Source: Arenicellales bacterium (GTDB lineage: Bacteria; Pseudomonadota; Gammaproteobacteria; Arenicellales; JAJDZL01). Taken from it: DNA of 64,000 nt. The translations under genes and the position numbers were made by a program. The stretch lies in the NCBI GenBank assembly GCA_958295885.1, contig OY282380.1:868001-932000 (forward strand), written 5' to 3'. Of the stretch, positions 1 to 10,333 are shown one piece after another; position 1 is the stretch's first letter, and each line of letters begins with the position of its first letter. The notes under the pieces were generated by a model, which saw only the letters and a program-made list of their open reading frames with translations, did not search any database and had not been told where the DNA came from.

Positions 1-635
1 GCCTGAACTTTCAGTATTCGAAGCCTTTTTTCGACTTCAGAGCGCATGTCATCCAAGCGCTCCAAGTTGTGCTGTGTCTTTTTGAGTCTCAAACCCGTTT
101 CGTGACGTTTCTCACGAAAACGGGAAACTCCCGAAACCTCTTCAAAATAGGCGCTCAGTTCCTTTGGTTTGCTTTCGACAATCTGGCTGATCATGCCTTG
201 TTCGATAACGGAATATGAGCGCGGTCCGAAACCGGTGCCCAAGAATATTTCGCGAACATCAAGGCGCCTTGCTTTGGTTCCGTTGATGAAATACTCGGAA
301 ATTCCATCTCGGGTCAGCGTTCGACGAATCGATATTTCAGCATATTTCATCAAGTGGCCGTAACAGCGTTTCTGCGAGTTGTCAAACACAAGTTCGACAC
401 TCGCTCGTGCAGCGGGCTTACGCTGCTCAGAGCCGTTGAAAATCACGTCGTCAAGGGTTTCTCCTCGGAGGCTCTTCGCAGAAGATTCCCCCATTACCCA
501 ACGTATTGCGTCGAAGACATTCGACTTGCCTGATCCATTCGGACCGACAATGCCACAGAGACCGTTGGGAAGATAGATTACAATTGGGCTCAGGAACGAC
601 TTGAACCCGGAAATTTTAATGCGTCTTAGTTGCAA
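1..635 (-). CDS. smc: Chromosome segregation ATPase SMC, N-terminal part (runs off the left edge)
   Basis: This is the N-terminal ATPase head and the beginning of the coiled coil of SMC, which organises and condenses the chromosome together with ScpA and ScpB. The start reads LQLRRIKISGFKSF, the usual SMC opening, followed by Walker A GPNGSGKSN at residues 31-39 and a WVMGE segment. Further on come SYSVIEQGMI, the typical region around the Q-loop, and the start of the heptad-rich coiled coil. I chose the TTG at 633-635 because no in-frame ATG occurs near the family N-terminus and a weak AAGG lies about 12 bases upstream. The C-terminal head is outside the window. The family is certain; the exact start is less so. 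Confidence 0.93.
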   Translation of the reverse strand, partial: MQLRRIKISGFKSFLSPIVIYLPNGLCGIVGPNGSGKSNVFDAIRWVMGESSAKSLRGETLDDVIFNGSEQRKPAARASVELVFDNSQKRCYGHLMKYAEISIRRTLTRDGISEYFINGTKARRLDVREIFLGTGFGPRSYSVIEQGMISQIVESKPKELSAYFEEVSGVSRFREKRHETGLRLKKTQHNLERLDDMRSEVEKRLRILKVQ

Positions 636-706
636 GTTGCTGTTTAGCCTTGATAAACAAATTGAGTTTTCGTTTTGATGTGATAGGACTTTTCACATCG
701 ATAACC

Positions 707-729
707 AATGGGATACTCAAAATCCCATT
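707..729. other. 8-bp perfect inverted repeat between gst and smc
   Basis: AATGGGAT at 707-714 is the exact reverse complement of ATCCCATT at 722-729, with a 7-base loop. It lies 3' of the glutathione S-transferase gene and 5' of smc on the minus strand. No clear T-tract follows, so it may be a weak terminator or a processing hairpin. Confidence 0.3.
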
Positions 730-741
730 TATTCGTACAGA

Positions 742-1347
742 TCAGTCATATGGGACGGTTTGTTGCAATGACGGACGACTCGCCACAGATTCGTGCCATT
801 TCGTTAAATTCGGACGCCCATCTCTCCAATTTTCCATAGGAAACCGAAAATCAAGGTACTCGAGAGCGCAGGCGATCGTAAGCTGACCGATGTTAAATCC
901 ATTCGCAGTGTTCTGAGTATTGGAATCCAGATGATCAAGGGAGCGCCGTACGGCGGCGGCATAGCGGGTGATGGCCGCCTGGGACTGCTCTTGAGCCGGT
1001 CGTCGACTTTCCAAAAGTCTGCCTACTGCGGCTTCCATCATCCCGTCCCCCAGCGCCTGCTGCATCAGAGCACTCCATCGTTCCTTGGAATTCTCTGGAA
1101 ATAGTCTAGGCAAGCTGCTCAGGCTGTCTAAAAATTCACAGATGACGGGTGAATCAAAAAGAACCTGTTCGTTTTCAAGCGTCAAGGCGGGAACTTTCCC
1201 GAGCGGATTGGTTGCGGGCAAATCAGTTTCAGGTGCCCAAGGGTTCGTCAGCTCTCGCTCAACTTGATTTTCCAATCCACATTCAATAATTGTGACTGAA
1301 ACTTTTCGGACGAATGGTGAAGTTGTTGAATAGCGCAGTATGAACAT
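742..1347 (-). CDS. Glutathione S-transferase family protein
   Basis: A 201-residue soluble protein of the GST fold. The N-terminal thioredoxin-like domain shows SPFVRKVSV at about residues 10-18 (the usual glutathione-contacting Ser/Cys position), the cis-proline segment NPLGKVPAL at about 47-55, and DSPVICEFLD at about 64-73. An all-helical C-terminal domain follows. Length and motifs resemble the small YibF/GstB-type bacterial enzymes. The natural substrate cannot be read from the sequence. It sits on the same strand as smc, about 105 bases upstream of it, and is divergent from dksA across 237 bases. Confidence 0.85.
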   Translation of the reverse strand: MFILRYSTTSPFVRKVSVTIIECGLENQVERELTNPWAPETDLPATNPLGKVPALTLENEQVLFDSPVICEFLDSLSSLPRLFPENSKERWSALMQQALGDGMMEAAVGRLLESRRPAQEQSQAAITRYAAAVRRSLDHLDSNTQNTANGFNIGQLTIACALEYLDFRFPMENWRDGRPNLTKWHESVASRPSLQQTVPYD

Positions 1348-1584
1348 AATTGAATTCCGAGCAGCGAATTGTGGTATAGGAATTCGGCCGGTTGATATTG
1401 CCGATAATTTGAAAATCGTCTGTTCTTGTGGTATATAACCGATTCTAAACTATCAAAGTCTAGACAAAACAAACAGTAGCAAAGCTAGATTTAATTTTAT
1501 CATATTCTCCCAATCCAAAAACGCAATATTTTGGTTTGATTACTCTTTACAGTCATCCTTGCACCAGGCACCAATAAGGTAACC

Positions 1585-1944
1585 ATGAATCGAGCACAGC
1601 GCGAACGCTTTATGAAGATACTGACTTCATGGCGTCAGGAATTACTGAATGAGTCATCCCGTACCGTTCACTCTTTGCAGGATGAAACCATCAATCACCC
1701 TGATCCGACTGATCGGGCAAGTCAGGAAACTGAAATGTCGATCGAACTGCGAAACCGCGACCGGGAACGACGATTGATTCGTAAAATTGAAGAGTCGATT
1801 GCCCGGCTTGAAATTGGCAGTTATGGATTTTGCATCAGCTGTGGCGTTCCAATTAACATTGAGCGGCTTGAAGCGCGCCCGACGGCTACACTCTGTCTTG
1901 ACTGCAAAGAGTGGGACGAAAGAAGAGAACGCCGCGGAGTTTAG
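1585..1944 (+). CDS. dksA: RNA polymerase-binding transcription factor DksA (short form)
   Basis: DksA binds in the secondary channel of RNA polymerase and, with ppGpp, resets transcription of stable RNA and amino-acid genes. The 119-residue protein has a coiled coil whose tip carries DPTDRA at residues 40-45, matching the functional DxxDxA motif. The ELRNRDRERRLI stretch and a C4 zinc finger (Cys83, Cys86, Cys104, Cys107) follow. It begins where the coiled coil of the 151-residue E. coli protein begins, so it lacks about 30 N-terminal residues. AAGGT stands 7 bases before the ATG and no better upstream start was seen. Tip aspartates and all four cysteines are intact, so it is expected to be functional. 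Confidence 0.95.
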   Translation: MNRAQRERFMKILTSWRQELLNESSRTVHSLQDETINHPDPTDRASQETEMSIELRNRDRERRLIRKIEESIARLEIGSYGFCISCGVPINIERLEARPTATLCLDCKEWDERRERRGV

Positions 1945-2067
1945 CTTTTTCCTGCACCCTTTTGGCGCGCGTTCATCCATGCATCTGACTGGCTGCGGCA
2001 AATCCAATTCTCATATGTCGAAAGTCAACCGCGGCCGCGCATCGCAGCGGCCAGCCGAAATTCACTC

Positions 2068-3408
2068 ATGGACAGCTACGACCTAATCATTCGAGAAGGA
2101 CTCATTGCACAGGCAGACGGCACGACGCTGGAGGTCGAAATCGCCTGTCACGATGGGCGAATCGAAAAAATTGATTCTTCAATTTCGCAAACTGCAGCTC
2201 AGGAAATTCATGCGGCCGGTCATTTGGTATTACCCGGCATCATTGATGCCCAAGTCCACTTTCGCGACCCTGGTTTAACCCATAAAGAAGATCTGTGCAG
2301 CGGTTCGCGCGCAGCGGTTCGGGGTGGCGTCACGAGCTTTCTGGAAATGCCCAATACCTCGCCTCCTACGATCAGCCAGCAGGCCTTAAATCGAAAATTA
2401 GAGCGCGCCGCAAGCTGTTCCGTCGCCAATTATGGATTTTTCATCGGCGCTACTCCCCAAAACCTATCCGTCTTGAACTCCGCTGCTCCAGCATGTGGAA
2501 TCAAGATATTCATGGGATCCAGCACTGGAAACCTGCTCGTTGATCAAGAACAGGATTTGCGGAAGATATTCCGAACCGGCAGTCGATTGATCGCCGTTCA
2601 TGCAGAAGACGAAGCTCGATTGCGTTCACGTTCAGAGAAATTTTCAAGAGAACAGCACGAAAATTCCAATCTTCGAATTCATTCTTACATTCGAGATGAT
2701 CAGTGTGCGCTGCTTGCAACTCGCAGAGCAACTGAATTATCCTGTGAATTTTCCCGTCGCCTGCATATTCTGCATTTGACGTCTGCAGTGGAAGTCGACT
2801 ATCTGAGCGAACACAAGACTGAACACATTACAGTGGAGTGCACTCCAAGTCACTTGTTTTTGACTGAGAACGACTATGACCGGCTTGGCAGTTTCATGCA
2901 AATGAACCCTCCGATACGCACCCAAGTCGACCAAGATGCTCTGTGGCGCGGTCTGCACTCTGGAATAATCGATTTCATTGCAACCGATCACGCGCCTCAC
3001 ACGCTCAAAGAAAAACAGCAGCCCTATCCAAAATCGCCATCCGGCATACCGGGTGTCGAAACTTCTCTGCCGTTGATGGCGACAGCCTGGAAATCTGGCA
3101 GATGCGATCTTGCACAGCTGCTTAAGTGGATGTGCTGGGGGCCTGCTGACGCATACAATATGACAGGCAAAGGACGCATCGCAGAAGGCATGGACGCTGA
3201 TTTGACGATCATTGATGCTGACAGCTACCGAGAAGTCAGAAACAGCGACATGTTCACGAAAGTCAAATGGAGCCCGTACGAGGGTATGGAATTGACCGGT
3301 TGGCCGCTGTGGACAGTCGTATGCGGGCAGATTGTGTTTGCCGACGAAATGATTCAAGAAAACGCGCTGGGTTCTCCCATTACGTTTGCGCCGCCAGATG
3401 GCGTTTGA
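2068..3408 (+). CDS. pyrC: Dihydroorotase, class I (cyclic amidohydrolase)
   Basis: Catalyses reversible cyclisation of N-carbamoyl-aspartate to dihydroorotate in pyrimidine synthesis. The 446-residue protein has the amidohydrolase metal motif DAQVHFRDPG at about residues 60-69, GIKIFMGSSTGN at about 145-156, AVHAED, HILHLTSA, and the catalytic-aspartate segment ATDHAPHT at about 309-316. The late PGVETSLPL segment is also typical. It is the long class I type (AllB/hydantoinase-like) rather than the 348-residue class II enzyme of E. coli. No aspartate transcarbamoylase or allantoin genes are adjacent, so dihydroorotase is preferred over allantoinase from the HFRDPG motif, not from context. 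Confidence 0.88.
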   Translation: MDSYDLIIREGLIAQADGTTLEVEIACHDGRIEKIDSSISQTAAQEIHAAGHLVLPGIIDAQVHFRDPGLTHKEDLCSGSRAAVRGGVTSFLEMPNTSPPTISQQALNRKLERAASCSVANYGFFIGATPQNLSVLNSAAPACGIKIFMGSSTGNLLVDQEQDLRKIFRTGSRLIAVHAEDEARLRSRSEKFSREQHENSNLRIHSYIRDDQCALLATRRATELSCEFSRRLHILHLTSAVEVDYLSEHKTEHITVECTPSHLFLTENDYDRLGSFMQMNPPIRTQVDQDALWRGLHSGIIDFIATDHAPHTLKEKQQPYPKSPSGIPGVETSLPLMATAWKSGRCDLAQLLKWMCWGPADAYNMTGKGRIAEGMDADLTIIDADSYREVRNSDMFTKVKWSPYEGMELTGWPLWTVVCGQIVFADEMIQENALGSPITFAPPDGV

Positions 3409-3492
3409 TTCCCCATTGGCGCATCAGAAATACTGCCGCTTGACCGAGACGCACGGACAGTCGTTTCAGACCTGCCCGCGCTTTGGGATGCC

Positions 3493-3942
3493 TCAGTTCG
3501 ATTCTTTCGCAAGCATGACTGTGAAAGGACCGTCGTTTACGAGCGAAACTTTCATGTAGGCTCCAAATTTTCCCTGTGCGACGGTCGCGCCCATGAAACC
3601 CGACAACGCTTCTACAAACTGATCAAACAGTTGACTTGCGTCCTGCGGTCGCAGCGCTTTCGTAAAATCGGGGCGTCTCCCTCGAGAGGCATCCGCATAC
3701 AAGGTAAATTGAGGAATCGCTAGAATTTCGCCTTTGACCTGCAAGACAGAATGCTGCAAACGCCCTGACTGATCAGCGATAATTCTTAAATTTGCCACTT
3801 TGCCGGCCAGCTGCTGAACTGTCAAGGCATTATCACCGTCTGTAAATCCCACAAACAGCAATAAGCCTCGATCAATTTTTCCCAGCATTTCACCGGAAGC
3901 GGTGACGTTTGCACTCAGCACGCGTTGAACCAATACTTTCAT
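3493..3942 (-). CDS. dtd: D-aminoacyl-tRNA deacylase
   Basis: Homodimeric editing enzyme that removes D-amino acids (and glycine) mis-attached to tRNA. The 149-residue length is normal for the family. MKVLVQRVLSANVT opens it, and NDGPFTVML near residue 135 corresponds to the NxGPxT motif that places the Gly-cis-Pro specificity element. The other signature, normally SQFTL, reads PQFTLYAD here, with proline in place of serine. It is the last gene of the minus-strand rimP-to-pnp block, 31 bases after pnp. Confidence 0.93.
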   Translation of the reverse strand: MKVLVQRVLSANVTASGEMLGKIDRGLLLFVGFTDGDNALTVQQLAGKVANLRIIADQSGRLQHSVLQVKGEILAIPQFTLYADASRGRRPDFTKALRPQDASQLFDQFVEALSGFMGATVAQGKFGAYMKVSLVNDGPFTVMLAKESN

Positions 3943-3973
3943 GGGCAGCTGAGTTTAAAGCGACTGATGTGCT

Positions 3974-6070
3974 CTAGGCGGCAACTCCTACAGCCTTCAT
4001 GCTCAGCCGTATCCGACCCTGCTTGTCAACGTCAAGAACTTTGACCTTGACTTTGTCACCTTCGGACAGGACGTCTGAAACCTGATTCACACGACGGCGT
4101 GAGATCTGTGAAATATGAACCAAACCATCGCGGCCTGGAAGAACATTCACGAACGCACCGAAATCCATCAATTTGACGACGACGCCGTTATAGATCTTGC
4201 CGATTTCCACATCCGCCGTAATGTATTTGATTCGTTCTTTGGCACTTTCTCCTGCAGTTTTGTCGACTGAAGAAATATTGATCACACCATCATCGTTTAC
4301 ATCTATGGTCGCACCGGTTTCTTCAGAAAGCGCACGGATCGTCGCTCCGCCTTTGCCAATCACATCCCGAATTTTCTTCGGATCGATCTTCATAGTAATT
4401 ATACGGGGGGCAAATTCAGAAATTTCCTTTCGCGGCACCGCTAATGCTTTCTCCATTTCATCAAGGACATGCAATCTAGCTTCGCGAGCCTGAGCCAAGG
4501 CGGCATACATGATTTCTTCTGTGATTCCTTTGATCTTGATGTCCATCTGCAGCGCTGTGATGCCGTTTTCCGTGCCCGCCACCTTAAAGTCCATATCTCC
4601 AAGATGGTCTTCGTCGCCGAGAATGTCTGTCAGGATTTTAAAATTGTCACCTTCCTTAATCAGTCCCATCGCCACACCTGAAACTGGTGCAGAAATCTGA
4701 ACTCCAGCATCCATCAAAGACAGACTGGCGCCACACACCGTTGCCATTGAACTTGACCCATTCGATTCAGTAATTTCTGAAACAATCCGAATCACGTATG
4801 GACAGTCGTCGCGTTTGGGCAACACTGCGGCGAGCGCTCGTTTTGCCAAACGCCCGTGCCCGATTTCCCGTCGCTTGGGAGAACCGATTCGTCCTGTTTC
4901 GCCAACACAAAATGGTGGAAAGTTGTAATGAAGCAGAAATGGGTCTCGATGTTCGCCTTCCAGCGCATCAATGATCTGCGCATCGCGATCCGTCCCCAAA
5001 GTCGTAATGACAATTGCCTGTGTCTCACCTCTCGTAAATACCGTAGAACCGTGAGTGCGAGCAAACACGCGGGTCTGAATGTCAATGGGCCTTACGGTCT
5101 TGGTGTCGCGACCGTCTATTCTTGGCTGCCCATTCATAATTCTCGTCCGAACAATCTGAGCTTCGAGGTGCTTGATTTCATCTTTGATGCGTACGAGTTT
5201 GCCGTCATCGTCTTCTTTCGGATTCCATAGCATTTCCTGAACTTTGTTGCGGATTCGCCCTAACTCATCCTGACGAGATGTTTTTTCGGCAACAGCGTAA
5301 GCTCTCTCCAATTCAGCCTCGGCCAACTGTTTCACCTGCTCTGAAAGCTGACTTTCCGCAATCGCCGCCTGCCAGTCCCACTTCGGTTTCCCAGCTCGGG
5401 CTGCCAGATCGTCAATCGCATCTATCGCGGTCTGCATCTGCTTATGCCCATACATAACCGCTCCCAGCATCTGCTTTTCCGACAGGCATTTGGCTTCAGA
5501 TTCGACCATCAACACTGCGTTTTTAGTGCCAGCTACAACCAAGTCAAGTTTCGATTCCGACTGTAGAATGCTGGACTCTGGATTCAATACATACCTGCCG
5601 CGAACAAACCCAACTCTTGCCGCTCCCAATGTGCCTTCGAATGGCACCCCGGAAATTTTTACGGCAGCCGATGCGCCCAGCAATGCAATCACGTCTGGGT
5701 CAATATTGGGATCAACGGACATTATGGTTGCAATGATTTGAACTTCACTGCAATAATTTTTGGGAAAGAGTGGACGTAAAGGCCGATCGATCAATCGACA
5801 CGTCAGAACCGCTTTCTCCGAGGGTCTGCCCTCACGCTTAAAAAAACCGCCTGGGATTCTCCCGGCGGCATATGTTCTTTCTTCGTATTCGACTGTCAGC
5901 GGCAGGAAACTTAAATTCTTCGGTGCTGTTTCGGCTACGATTGTAACCAAAACCGAAGTGTCTCCCATGCTCGCTACAACCGCCCCGGTTGCTTGCCGGG
6001 CAATTCGCCCTGTTTGCAGATGGACCTCTTTGGATCCATACTGAAACCGTACTTCTGCTAATTCATTCAT
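3974..6070 (-). CDS. pnp: Polyribonucleotide nucleotidyltransferase (PNPase)
   Basis: Phosphorolytic 3'-5' exoribonuclease of the RNA degradosome, also able to add 3' tails. The 698-residue protein has two RNase PH-like domains (about 1-140 and 320-460) around a helical linker. A KH domain ([16 protein letters not shown], about 563-578) and a C-terminal S1 domain (about 620-690, with [17 protein letters not shown]) follow. It lies 20 bases downstream of rpsO, the usual partner, and is expected to be co-transcribed and autoregulated as elsewhere. No E. coli-like RNase III hairpin was obvious in the very short gap. Confidence 0.98.
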   Translation of the reverse strand: MNELAEVRFQYGSKEVHLQTGRIARQATGAVVASMGDTSVLVTIVAETAPKNLSFLPLTVEYEERTYAAGRIPGGFFKREGRPSEKAVLTCRLIDRPLRPLFPKNYCSEVQIIATIMSVDPNIDPDVIALLGASAAVKISGVPFEGTLGAARVGFVRGRYVLNPESSILQSESKLDLVVAGTKNAVLMVESEAKCLSEKQMLGAVMYGHKQMQTAIDAIDDLAARAGKPKWDWQAAIAESQLSEQVKQLAEAELERAYAVAEKTSRQDELGRIRNKVQEMLWNPKEDDDGKLVRIKDEIKHLEAQIVRTRIMNGQPRIDGRDTKTVRPIDIQTRVFARTHGSTVFTRGETQAIVITTLGTDRDAQIIDALEGEHRDPFLLHYNFPPFCVGETGRIGSPKRREIGHGRLAKRALAAVLPKRDDCPYVIRIVSEITESNGSSSMATVCGASLSLMDAGVQISAPVSGVAMGLIKEGDNFKILTDILGDEDHLGDMDFKVAGTENGITALQMDIKIKGITEEIMYAALAQAREARLHVLDEMEKALAVPRKEISEFAPRIITMKIDPKKIRDVIGKGGATIRALSEETGATIDVNDDGVINISSVDKTAGESAKERIKYITADVEIGKIYNGVVVKLMDFGAFVNVLPGRDGLVHISQISRRRVNQVSDVLSEGDKVKVKVLDVDKQGRIRLSMKAVGVAA

Positions 6071-6090
6071 TATTTTTTTTCCTGTACCGA

Positions 6091-6360
6091 TTACTTTCTC
6101 AAATTCAGTCTAGTAATCAGTTCCTGATACCGCGCTGGATTTTCCGATTTTACAAATGCCAACAATTTTCGACGACGGTTCACCATACGTAACAGTCCTT
6201 TCCTGGAGTGATGGTCGTGCTTATGCTCTTTGAAGTGATCGGTAAGTCCGCGAATCCTCTCGGTGAGCAAAGCGACCTGAACTTCCGGTGAACCGGTATC
6301 GTTCTCGCTTCGACGATAATTATTGATGATTTCTGTCTTTGCATTAACTGACAAAGCCAT
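6091..6360 (-). CDS. rpsO: 30S ribosomal protein S15
   Basis: Primary-binding protein of the small subunit that contacts 16S rRNA helices 20-22. At 89 residues it has the canonical length and motifs: [29 protein letters not shown] and the C-terminal [13 protein letters not shown] terminator-like hairpin lies about 45 bases upstream in the truB-rpsO gap, which is also the rpsO leader. Downstream pnp follows after 20 bases. Confidence 0.98.
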   Translation of the reverse strand: MALSVNAKTEIINNYRRSENDTGSPEVQVALLTERIRGLTDHFKEHKHDHHSRKGLLRMVNRRRKLLAFVKSENPARYQELITRLNLRK

Positions 6361-6392
6361 ATATTTACTACCTAATTTCCCTAAATTTTTAA

Positions 6393-6436
6393 ATTAAAAA
6401 ATAACCGCAAACCCGGCATTGACCTGCCGTTTGCGG
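6393..6436 (-). terminator. Rho-independent-type hairpin between truB and rpsO
   Basis: On the minus strand CCGCAAAC (6436-6429) pairs with GTTTGCGG (6412-6405), and an inner GGC/GCC pair extends the stem. A T-rich run TTATTTTTT follows to about 6395. It ends truB-containing transcripts or acts as a partial terminator. Only about 40 bases separate it from the rpsO ATG, so any rpsO promoter must lie upstream of or inside it. Confidence 0.7.
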
Positions 6437-6470
6437 AAGAGTTTGTGTGTAGACGTTTTACTGCTCACTA

Positions 6471-7403
6471 TCATACTTGTTTTTGAGTATTATTGCTTGT
6501 GTGGAAAAGTCGTTTCGGTGCAACGCGACCATCTCCTAATGAAGTCCCAAATCCTAAAAAACCTACCGTGTCTTCATACAGACGTACGATTCCTTGCGAA
6601 GGCAAATTGCTGGCGCGGACAGTTTGGCCGCGGCACAAATAAAACGCTGCGTCAAAAGAAAGGTTAATTTTCGGCAGGTGCGTTAAAGTCTGATCACAAG
6701 GAATCAGCAGACTCCGCCTTTCCTGCAAAGTTTCCAATTCCTCAATTTGGGGGATTGTGAAACTGTCATCCACCTGCAGCTGTCCGACACCAAGCCTTCG
6801 CAAAGCCTGCACGTGACCTCCACAATCCAACAGTTCACCGATATCTTCAGCCAATACTCGAACATAAAAACCTCGTGAGCACGTCAACTCAATTTCAATC
6901 GAATCTCCGTCTACCTTTAACAACCGAATGCTGTGAACTTTCACTTTACGAGCTTTTCGCTTTATATCAATTCCTTGGCGCGCATATTTGTAAAGAGGCG
7001 CACCCTTATGTTTCACAGCCGAATACATCGGTGGAATCTGTTCAAATTCTCCTTCGAAACTGTGTACCGCTTTTCTGATTTTACGCACGGACGCCGCAAC
7101 TGTCTTTTTTTCAATAACGTTCCCTTGGCGGTCTCCGGTGCTGGTCGTCTCGCCTAACCTGATGCACGCCCAATACGTTTTATCCGCATGCAGAAAAAAA
7201 CTTGCTGCTTTCGTTGCACTGCCAAAACAGACCGGCAGCAAACCGGTCGCAATCGGATCAAGGCTGCCCGTATGTCCCGCTTTGGCAACGCGCATCAGCT
7301 TCTTGAGCTGATTCACTGCAGCGGTGGAGGTGATGTCAGCTGGCTTGTCCAACAGCAGCACACCCGATATTCCCACCGATTTTTTCCGATACTTCTTGGT
7401 CAC
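6471..7403 (-). CDS. truB: tRNA pseudouridine(55) synthase TruB
   Basis: Makes the universal pseudouridine in the T-loop of tRNAs. The 310-residue length is normal. The N-terminal LLLDKPADITS and AGHTGSLDPIATGLLP, which carries the catalytic aspartate, are clear, as is YxAVKHKGAPLYKYAR near 120-135. The C-terminal PUA-like part is present. It overlaps nothing and is separated by 11 bases from rbfA, its usual upstream partner. Confidence 0.96.
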   Translation of the reverse strand: MTKKYRKKSVGISGVLLLDKPADITSTAAVNQLKKLMRVAKAGHTGSLDPIATGLLPVCFGSATKAASFFLHADKTYWACIRLGETTSTGDRQGNVIEKKTVAASVRKIRKAVHSFEGEFEQIPPMYSAVKHKGAPLYKYARQGIDIKRKARKVKVHSIRLLKVDGDSIEIELTCSRGFYVRVLAEDIGELLDCGGHVQALRRLGVGQLQVDDSFTIPQIEELETLQERRSLLIPCDQTLTHLPKINLSFDAAFYLCRGQTVRASNLPSQGIVRLYEDTVGFLGFGTSLGDGRVAPKRLFHTSNNTQKQV

Positions 7404-7414
7404 AGAAATTTAAC

Positions 7415-7795
7415 TTATGGCTTGCGAGTTTTTTGCAGCAGGCTGAGTACGCGTGTGGACCGTTCGGGAACCAGATCAACCTTGAATTCAACTGACGGAG
7501 TATACTTCAAACTAGTCTGGCTGGCCAACTGACGCCGAATGTAAGCTCTTGCTCGATTGAGCGCATCAACTGCCGTCTGCAAAGATTCGGGCGTACCGCC
7601 GCCAACTACAAACACCGTTGCATGTTTAAGGTTTTTAGATACAAGCACTTCGGTAATGGTGGTAGATTCAATACGAGGGTCCGAGACTTTATGCTGCAGG
7701 ATCAAGCTCAGCTCGCGATGCACCAGTGAAGCGACTTTTTTCGTCCGGTCAACCTGGGGGTAATCCAGCCAGTAAGTGTAGTCAATCACGGTCAC
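7415..7795 (-). CDS. rbfA: 30S ribosome-binding factor RbfA
   Basis: Late 30S maturation factor of about 120 residues with a KH-like fold, needed for processing the 5' end of 16S rRNA and for cold growth. Family features are RTKKVASLVHRELSLILQ near the start, VSDPRIESTTITEVLVSKNLKHATVFV, and the RAYIRRQLASQTSLKYTPSVEFKVD core near 87-110. The 126 residues match the family. It is sandwiched between infB (48 bases upstream) and truB, the conserved order. Confidence 0.95.
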   Translation of the reverse strand: MTVIDYTYWLDYPQVDRTKKVASLVHRELSLILQHKVSDPRIESTTITEVLVSKNLKHATVFVVGGGTPESLQTAVDALNRARAYIRRQLASQTSLKYTPSVEFKVDLVPERSTRVLSLLQKTRKP

Positions 7796-7843
7796 ATCCT
7801 GAAGAAACGGCTCAGCTCGAAATATCCTGGAGCTTGACAGAGA

Positions 7844-10324
7844 CTAACTGGCTGGCCGAACCTGAAACACTTCAAGTTCGTCATTGATAACGACATCGTG
7901 GTAATTTTTAATCATGATTCCACATTCCATGCCCGCTTTCACTTCCGGCACATTGTTTTTGTAGCGGCGAAGTGAATCGATGACTCCGTTATGAATGACG
8001 ACATTGTTTCTTAACACTCGCAGCAATGCGTCGTCTCTCACTGTGCCGTCGGCAACGAAACAGCCAGCAATTGTGCCGCCTTTTGACAGTTTGAACACCT
8101 CTCGAACTTCGACTCGTGCGACCACTTCTTCCACAGTCTCAGGTTCAACCATTCCAGAGATAAGCTCCTTCAAAGCGTCCAAGGCATCGTAGATCACACC
8201 GCTGTAGATCACGGTGATTTTATTTTCATCGATCATTTGACGCGCGATTGCATCGGCTCGAACGTTAAAGGCGATGATGGCCGCTTCGGTAGTCAGAGCC
8301 AGATTGACATCGGACTGACTGATGCCGCCTACCATTCCGTGAATTACTTTGACTTCATACCTGTGCGTCGACAAATTCTCGATGGCATTGGTAATCGCTT
8401 CCGCTGAACCTTGAACGTCAGTTTTGACGAGAACATTGATTACCAGCGGTTCGTCCGAGGTGCCAAAATAAACATCAGTTCTCCGTAAATTCGTTGATTT
8501 TTCCGTTCTATAGAGACGAAATTCAACGAGTTCTTTTGCAGATTTTTCGTTTGGCACAACCAGAAACTGATCGCCTACGACCGGAACCTCTTTCAGGCCC
8601 TGAATTTCAAGGGGAACGGACGGTCCGCCATGTCTGACTTCGCGGCCTAGATCATTTTTCAGCGCTCGAACCTTTCCTTTCTGAACCCCAGCGACAATCA
8701 CATCACCTCGTTTCAGTGTTCCTTTCTGAATCAGGACTGTCGCGATCACACCTCGCCCAACGTCAACACGCGCTTCAATCACAACGCCACTCGCGGGTCC
8801 GACATTCGGCGCTTTTAATTCGAGCAGCTCTGCCTGCAGGTTGATGCATTCCAAGAGATCGTCAATTCCAGTTTTTTTCAAAGCGGACACTTCAACCGTC
8901 AGAACATCACCACCAAGATTTTCAGCGATGATTCCGTGTTCCGTCAACTGTCTCAAAACTCGATTGGGATTCGCTTCATGCGAATCTATTTTGTTAATCG
9001 CGACGATGATTGGGACATCAGCATTTTTGGCGTGATTGATCGATTCAATCGTCTGCGGTTTTACGCCATCATCTGCGGCAACAACTAGAATCACGATATC
9101 TGTGACTTTCGAGCCGCGCACCCGCATTGCAGCGAAGGCCTCATGACCAGGCGTGTCCAAAAATGTAATTTTTCCTTTCTTCGTCTTGACCATATAGGCG
9201 CCGATATGCTGAGTAATGCCGCCTTTCTCACTCTTTACGACCTGAGTCTTTCGAATCGTATCCAACAGCGTTGTTTTTCCGTGGTCAACATGCCCCATAA
9301 CAACGACGACCGGCGTTCGAAGCAGAAACTCTCGATTGTCGTCAATGGCGTTGGTTAAGCTTGATTCTATGTCTTGAACCTCGATCTCCCTTGGAATATG
9401 TCCGAGTTCTTCAACAAGATACATTGCGGTATCTTTGTCCACCCGATCATTGATGGTTACGGTTTCACCCAGCTCGAATAATTTTTGAATGATGCTGCTG
9501 GCCTTTACCGACATTGCCTTGGCGAGTTCTATCACAGAATTCGATTCAGTGATTCCCACTTCCAGAGTCCGTGGTTCCTGCGGGATGGTAAACTGGTGCT
9601 GCCGCTGTCGTTTTTCCAGATACCGCCTGCGACGGGCTTGCTCTCGCTCAAACTTTATTACGCGCTCTGGCAGCCGCAGCCTTGTCGGTTGGCCCTGCGG
9701 GCTCTTTTTGGCCTTCCTTTTTGCTTTCTCCCGTTTGGGTTTCGGCTCACCGCCTGCTTCTGGTTTCTTGTCTTCGGCTTTAGACTCTTCCTGCGTTTCA
9801 TCTACGTCCGCCGGTTTGTCGGAGACAGCCTCTTTTTTCGGCTTTTCAGCTTCTGAAAGCGGTTTTTCCTCCATTGCTTCCGCAGGCTTCTCCACAGTTT
9901 CTGGCACCGCTGCGGCTTTCTCAGCAGCGGGCTGCGTCACATCAGGGATGTCCTGTTCGACTTCCGGTTCGGTTTTAGAAAGCCCCTCCTCTACTTCAGG
10001 CTGGACGGGAATGGTCGGTTTGCGTATTTTGGCAATGATTGCTGGATCGATTCGACGGGGAGCAACCGTAGGACCACCTTTGATCTCGACAACGATCTCA
10101 CGCTTAGAGCCGGTGCGACCGGTCGTCTGAATTTTTTGTTTTCTCCCTTTTGGCAAGCCTTGCAATCTCCCTCGATGCATGTAACGAAGTAATTTACTTG
10201 TCTCGTCCTGGGAAACTGCGTGATCTATTTCTTTGCCGGTGACACCGGCAGCGTCCAACAGCGCGATCAGACGCTGTGGTGGAACATTCAATTTTCCTGC
10301 AAGTTGTTCGACGGATACAGCCAT
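7844..10324 (-). CDS. infB: Translation initiation factor IF-2
   Basis: GTPase that delivers initiator tRNA to the 30S subunit and promotes subunit joining. The 826-residue protein starts with an IF2-N domain (about 1-50). A long charged Lys/Glu/Pro-rich linker (about 90-230) and a second IF2-N domain (about 255-320) follow. The G domain has [19 protein letters not shown] and NKID. Domains II-IV follow, ending [21 protein letters not shown]. It is 9 bases downstream of nusA. A 213-codon antisense reading frame over the linker is a composition artefact. Confidence 0.98.
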   Translation of the reverse strand: MAVSVEQLAGKLNVPPQRLIALLDAAGVTGKEIDHAVSQDETSKLLRYMHRGRLQGLPKGRKQKIQTTGRTGSKREIVVEIKGGPTVAPRRIDPAIIAKIRKPTIPVQPEVEEGLSKTEPEVEQDIPDVTQPAAEKAAAVPETVEKPAEAMEEKPLSEAEKPKKEAVSDKPADVDETQEESKAEDKKPEAGGEPKPKREKAKRKAKKSPQGQPTRLRLPERVIKFEREQARRRRYLEKRQRQHQFTIPQEPRTLEVGITESNSVIELAKAMSVKASSIIQKLFELGETVTINDRVDKDTAMYLVEELGHIPREIEVQDIESSLTNAIDDNREFLLRTPVVVVMGHVDHGKTTLLDTIRKTQVVKSEKGGITQHIGAYMVKTKKGKITFLDTPGHEAFAAMRVRGSKVTDIVILVVAADDGVKPQTIESINHAKNADVPIIVAINKIDSHEANPNRVLRQLTEHGIIAENLGGDVLTVEVSALKKTGIDDLLECINLQAELLELKAPNVGPASGVVIEARVDVGRGVIATVLIQKGTLKRGDVIVAGVQKGKVRALKNDLGREVRHGGPSVPLEIQGLKEVPVVGDQFLVVPNEKSAKELVEFRLYRTEKSTNLRRTDVYFGTSDEPLVINVLVKTDVQGSAEAITNAIENLSTHRYEVKVIHGMVGGISQSDVNLALTTEAAIIAFNVRADAIARQMIDENKITVIYSGVIYDALDALKELISGMVEPETVEEVVARVEVREVFKLSKGGTIAGCFVADGTVRDDALLRVLRNNVVIHNGVIDSLRRYKNNVPEVKAGMECGIMIKNYHDVVINDELEVFQVRPAS

Positions 10325-10333
10325 ATCTACTCT

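Noticed and set aside
2737..3357. 206-codon minus-strand frame
   Set aside because: Antisense to the dihydroorotase gene and without family features.
9489..10130. 213-codon plus-strand frame with Ser/Gly-rich product
   Set aside because: It is antisense to the Lys/Glu/Pro-rich linker of infB and is explained by that composition.
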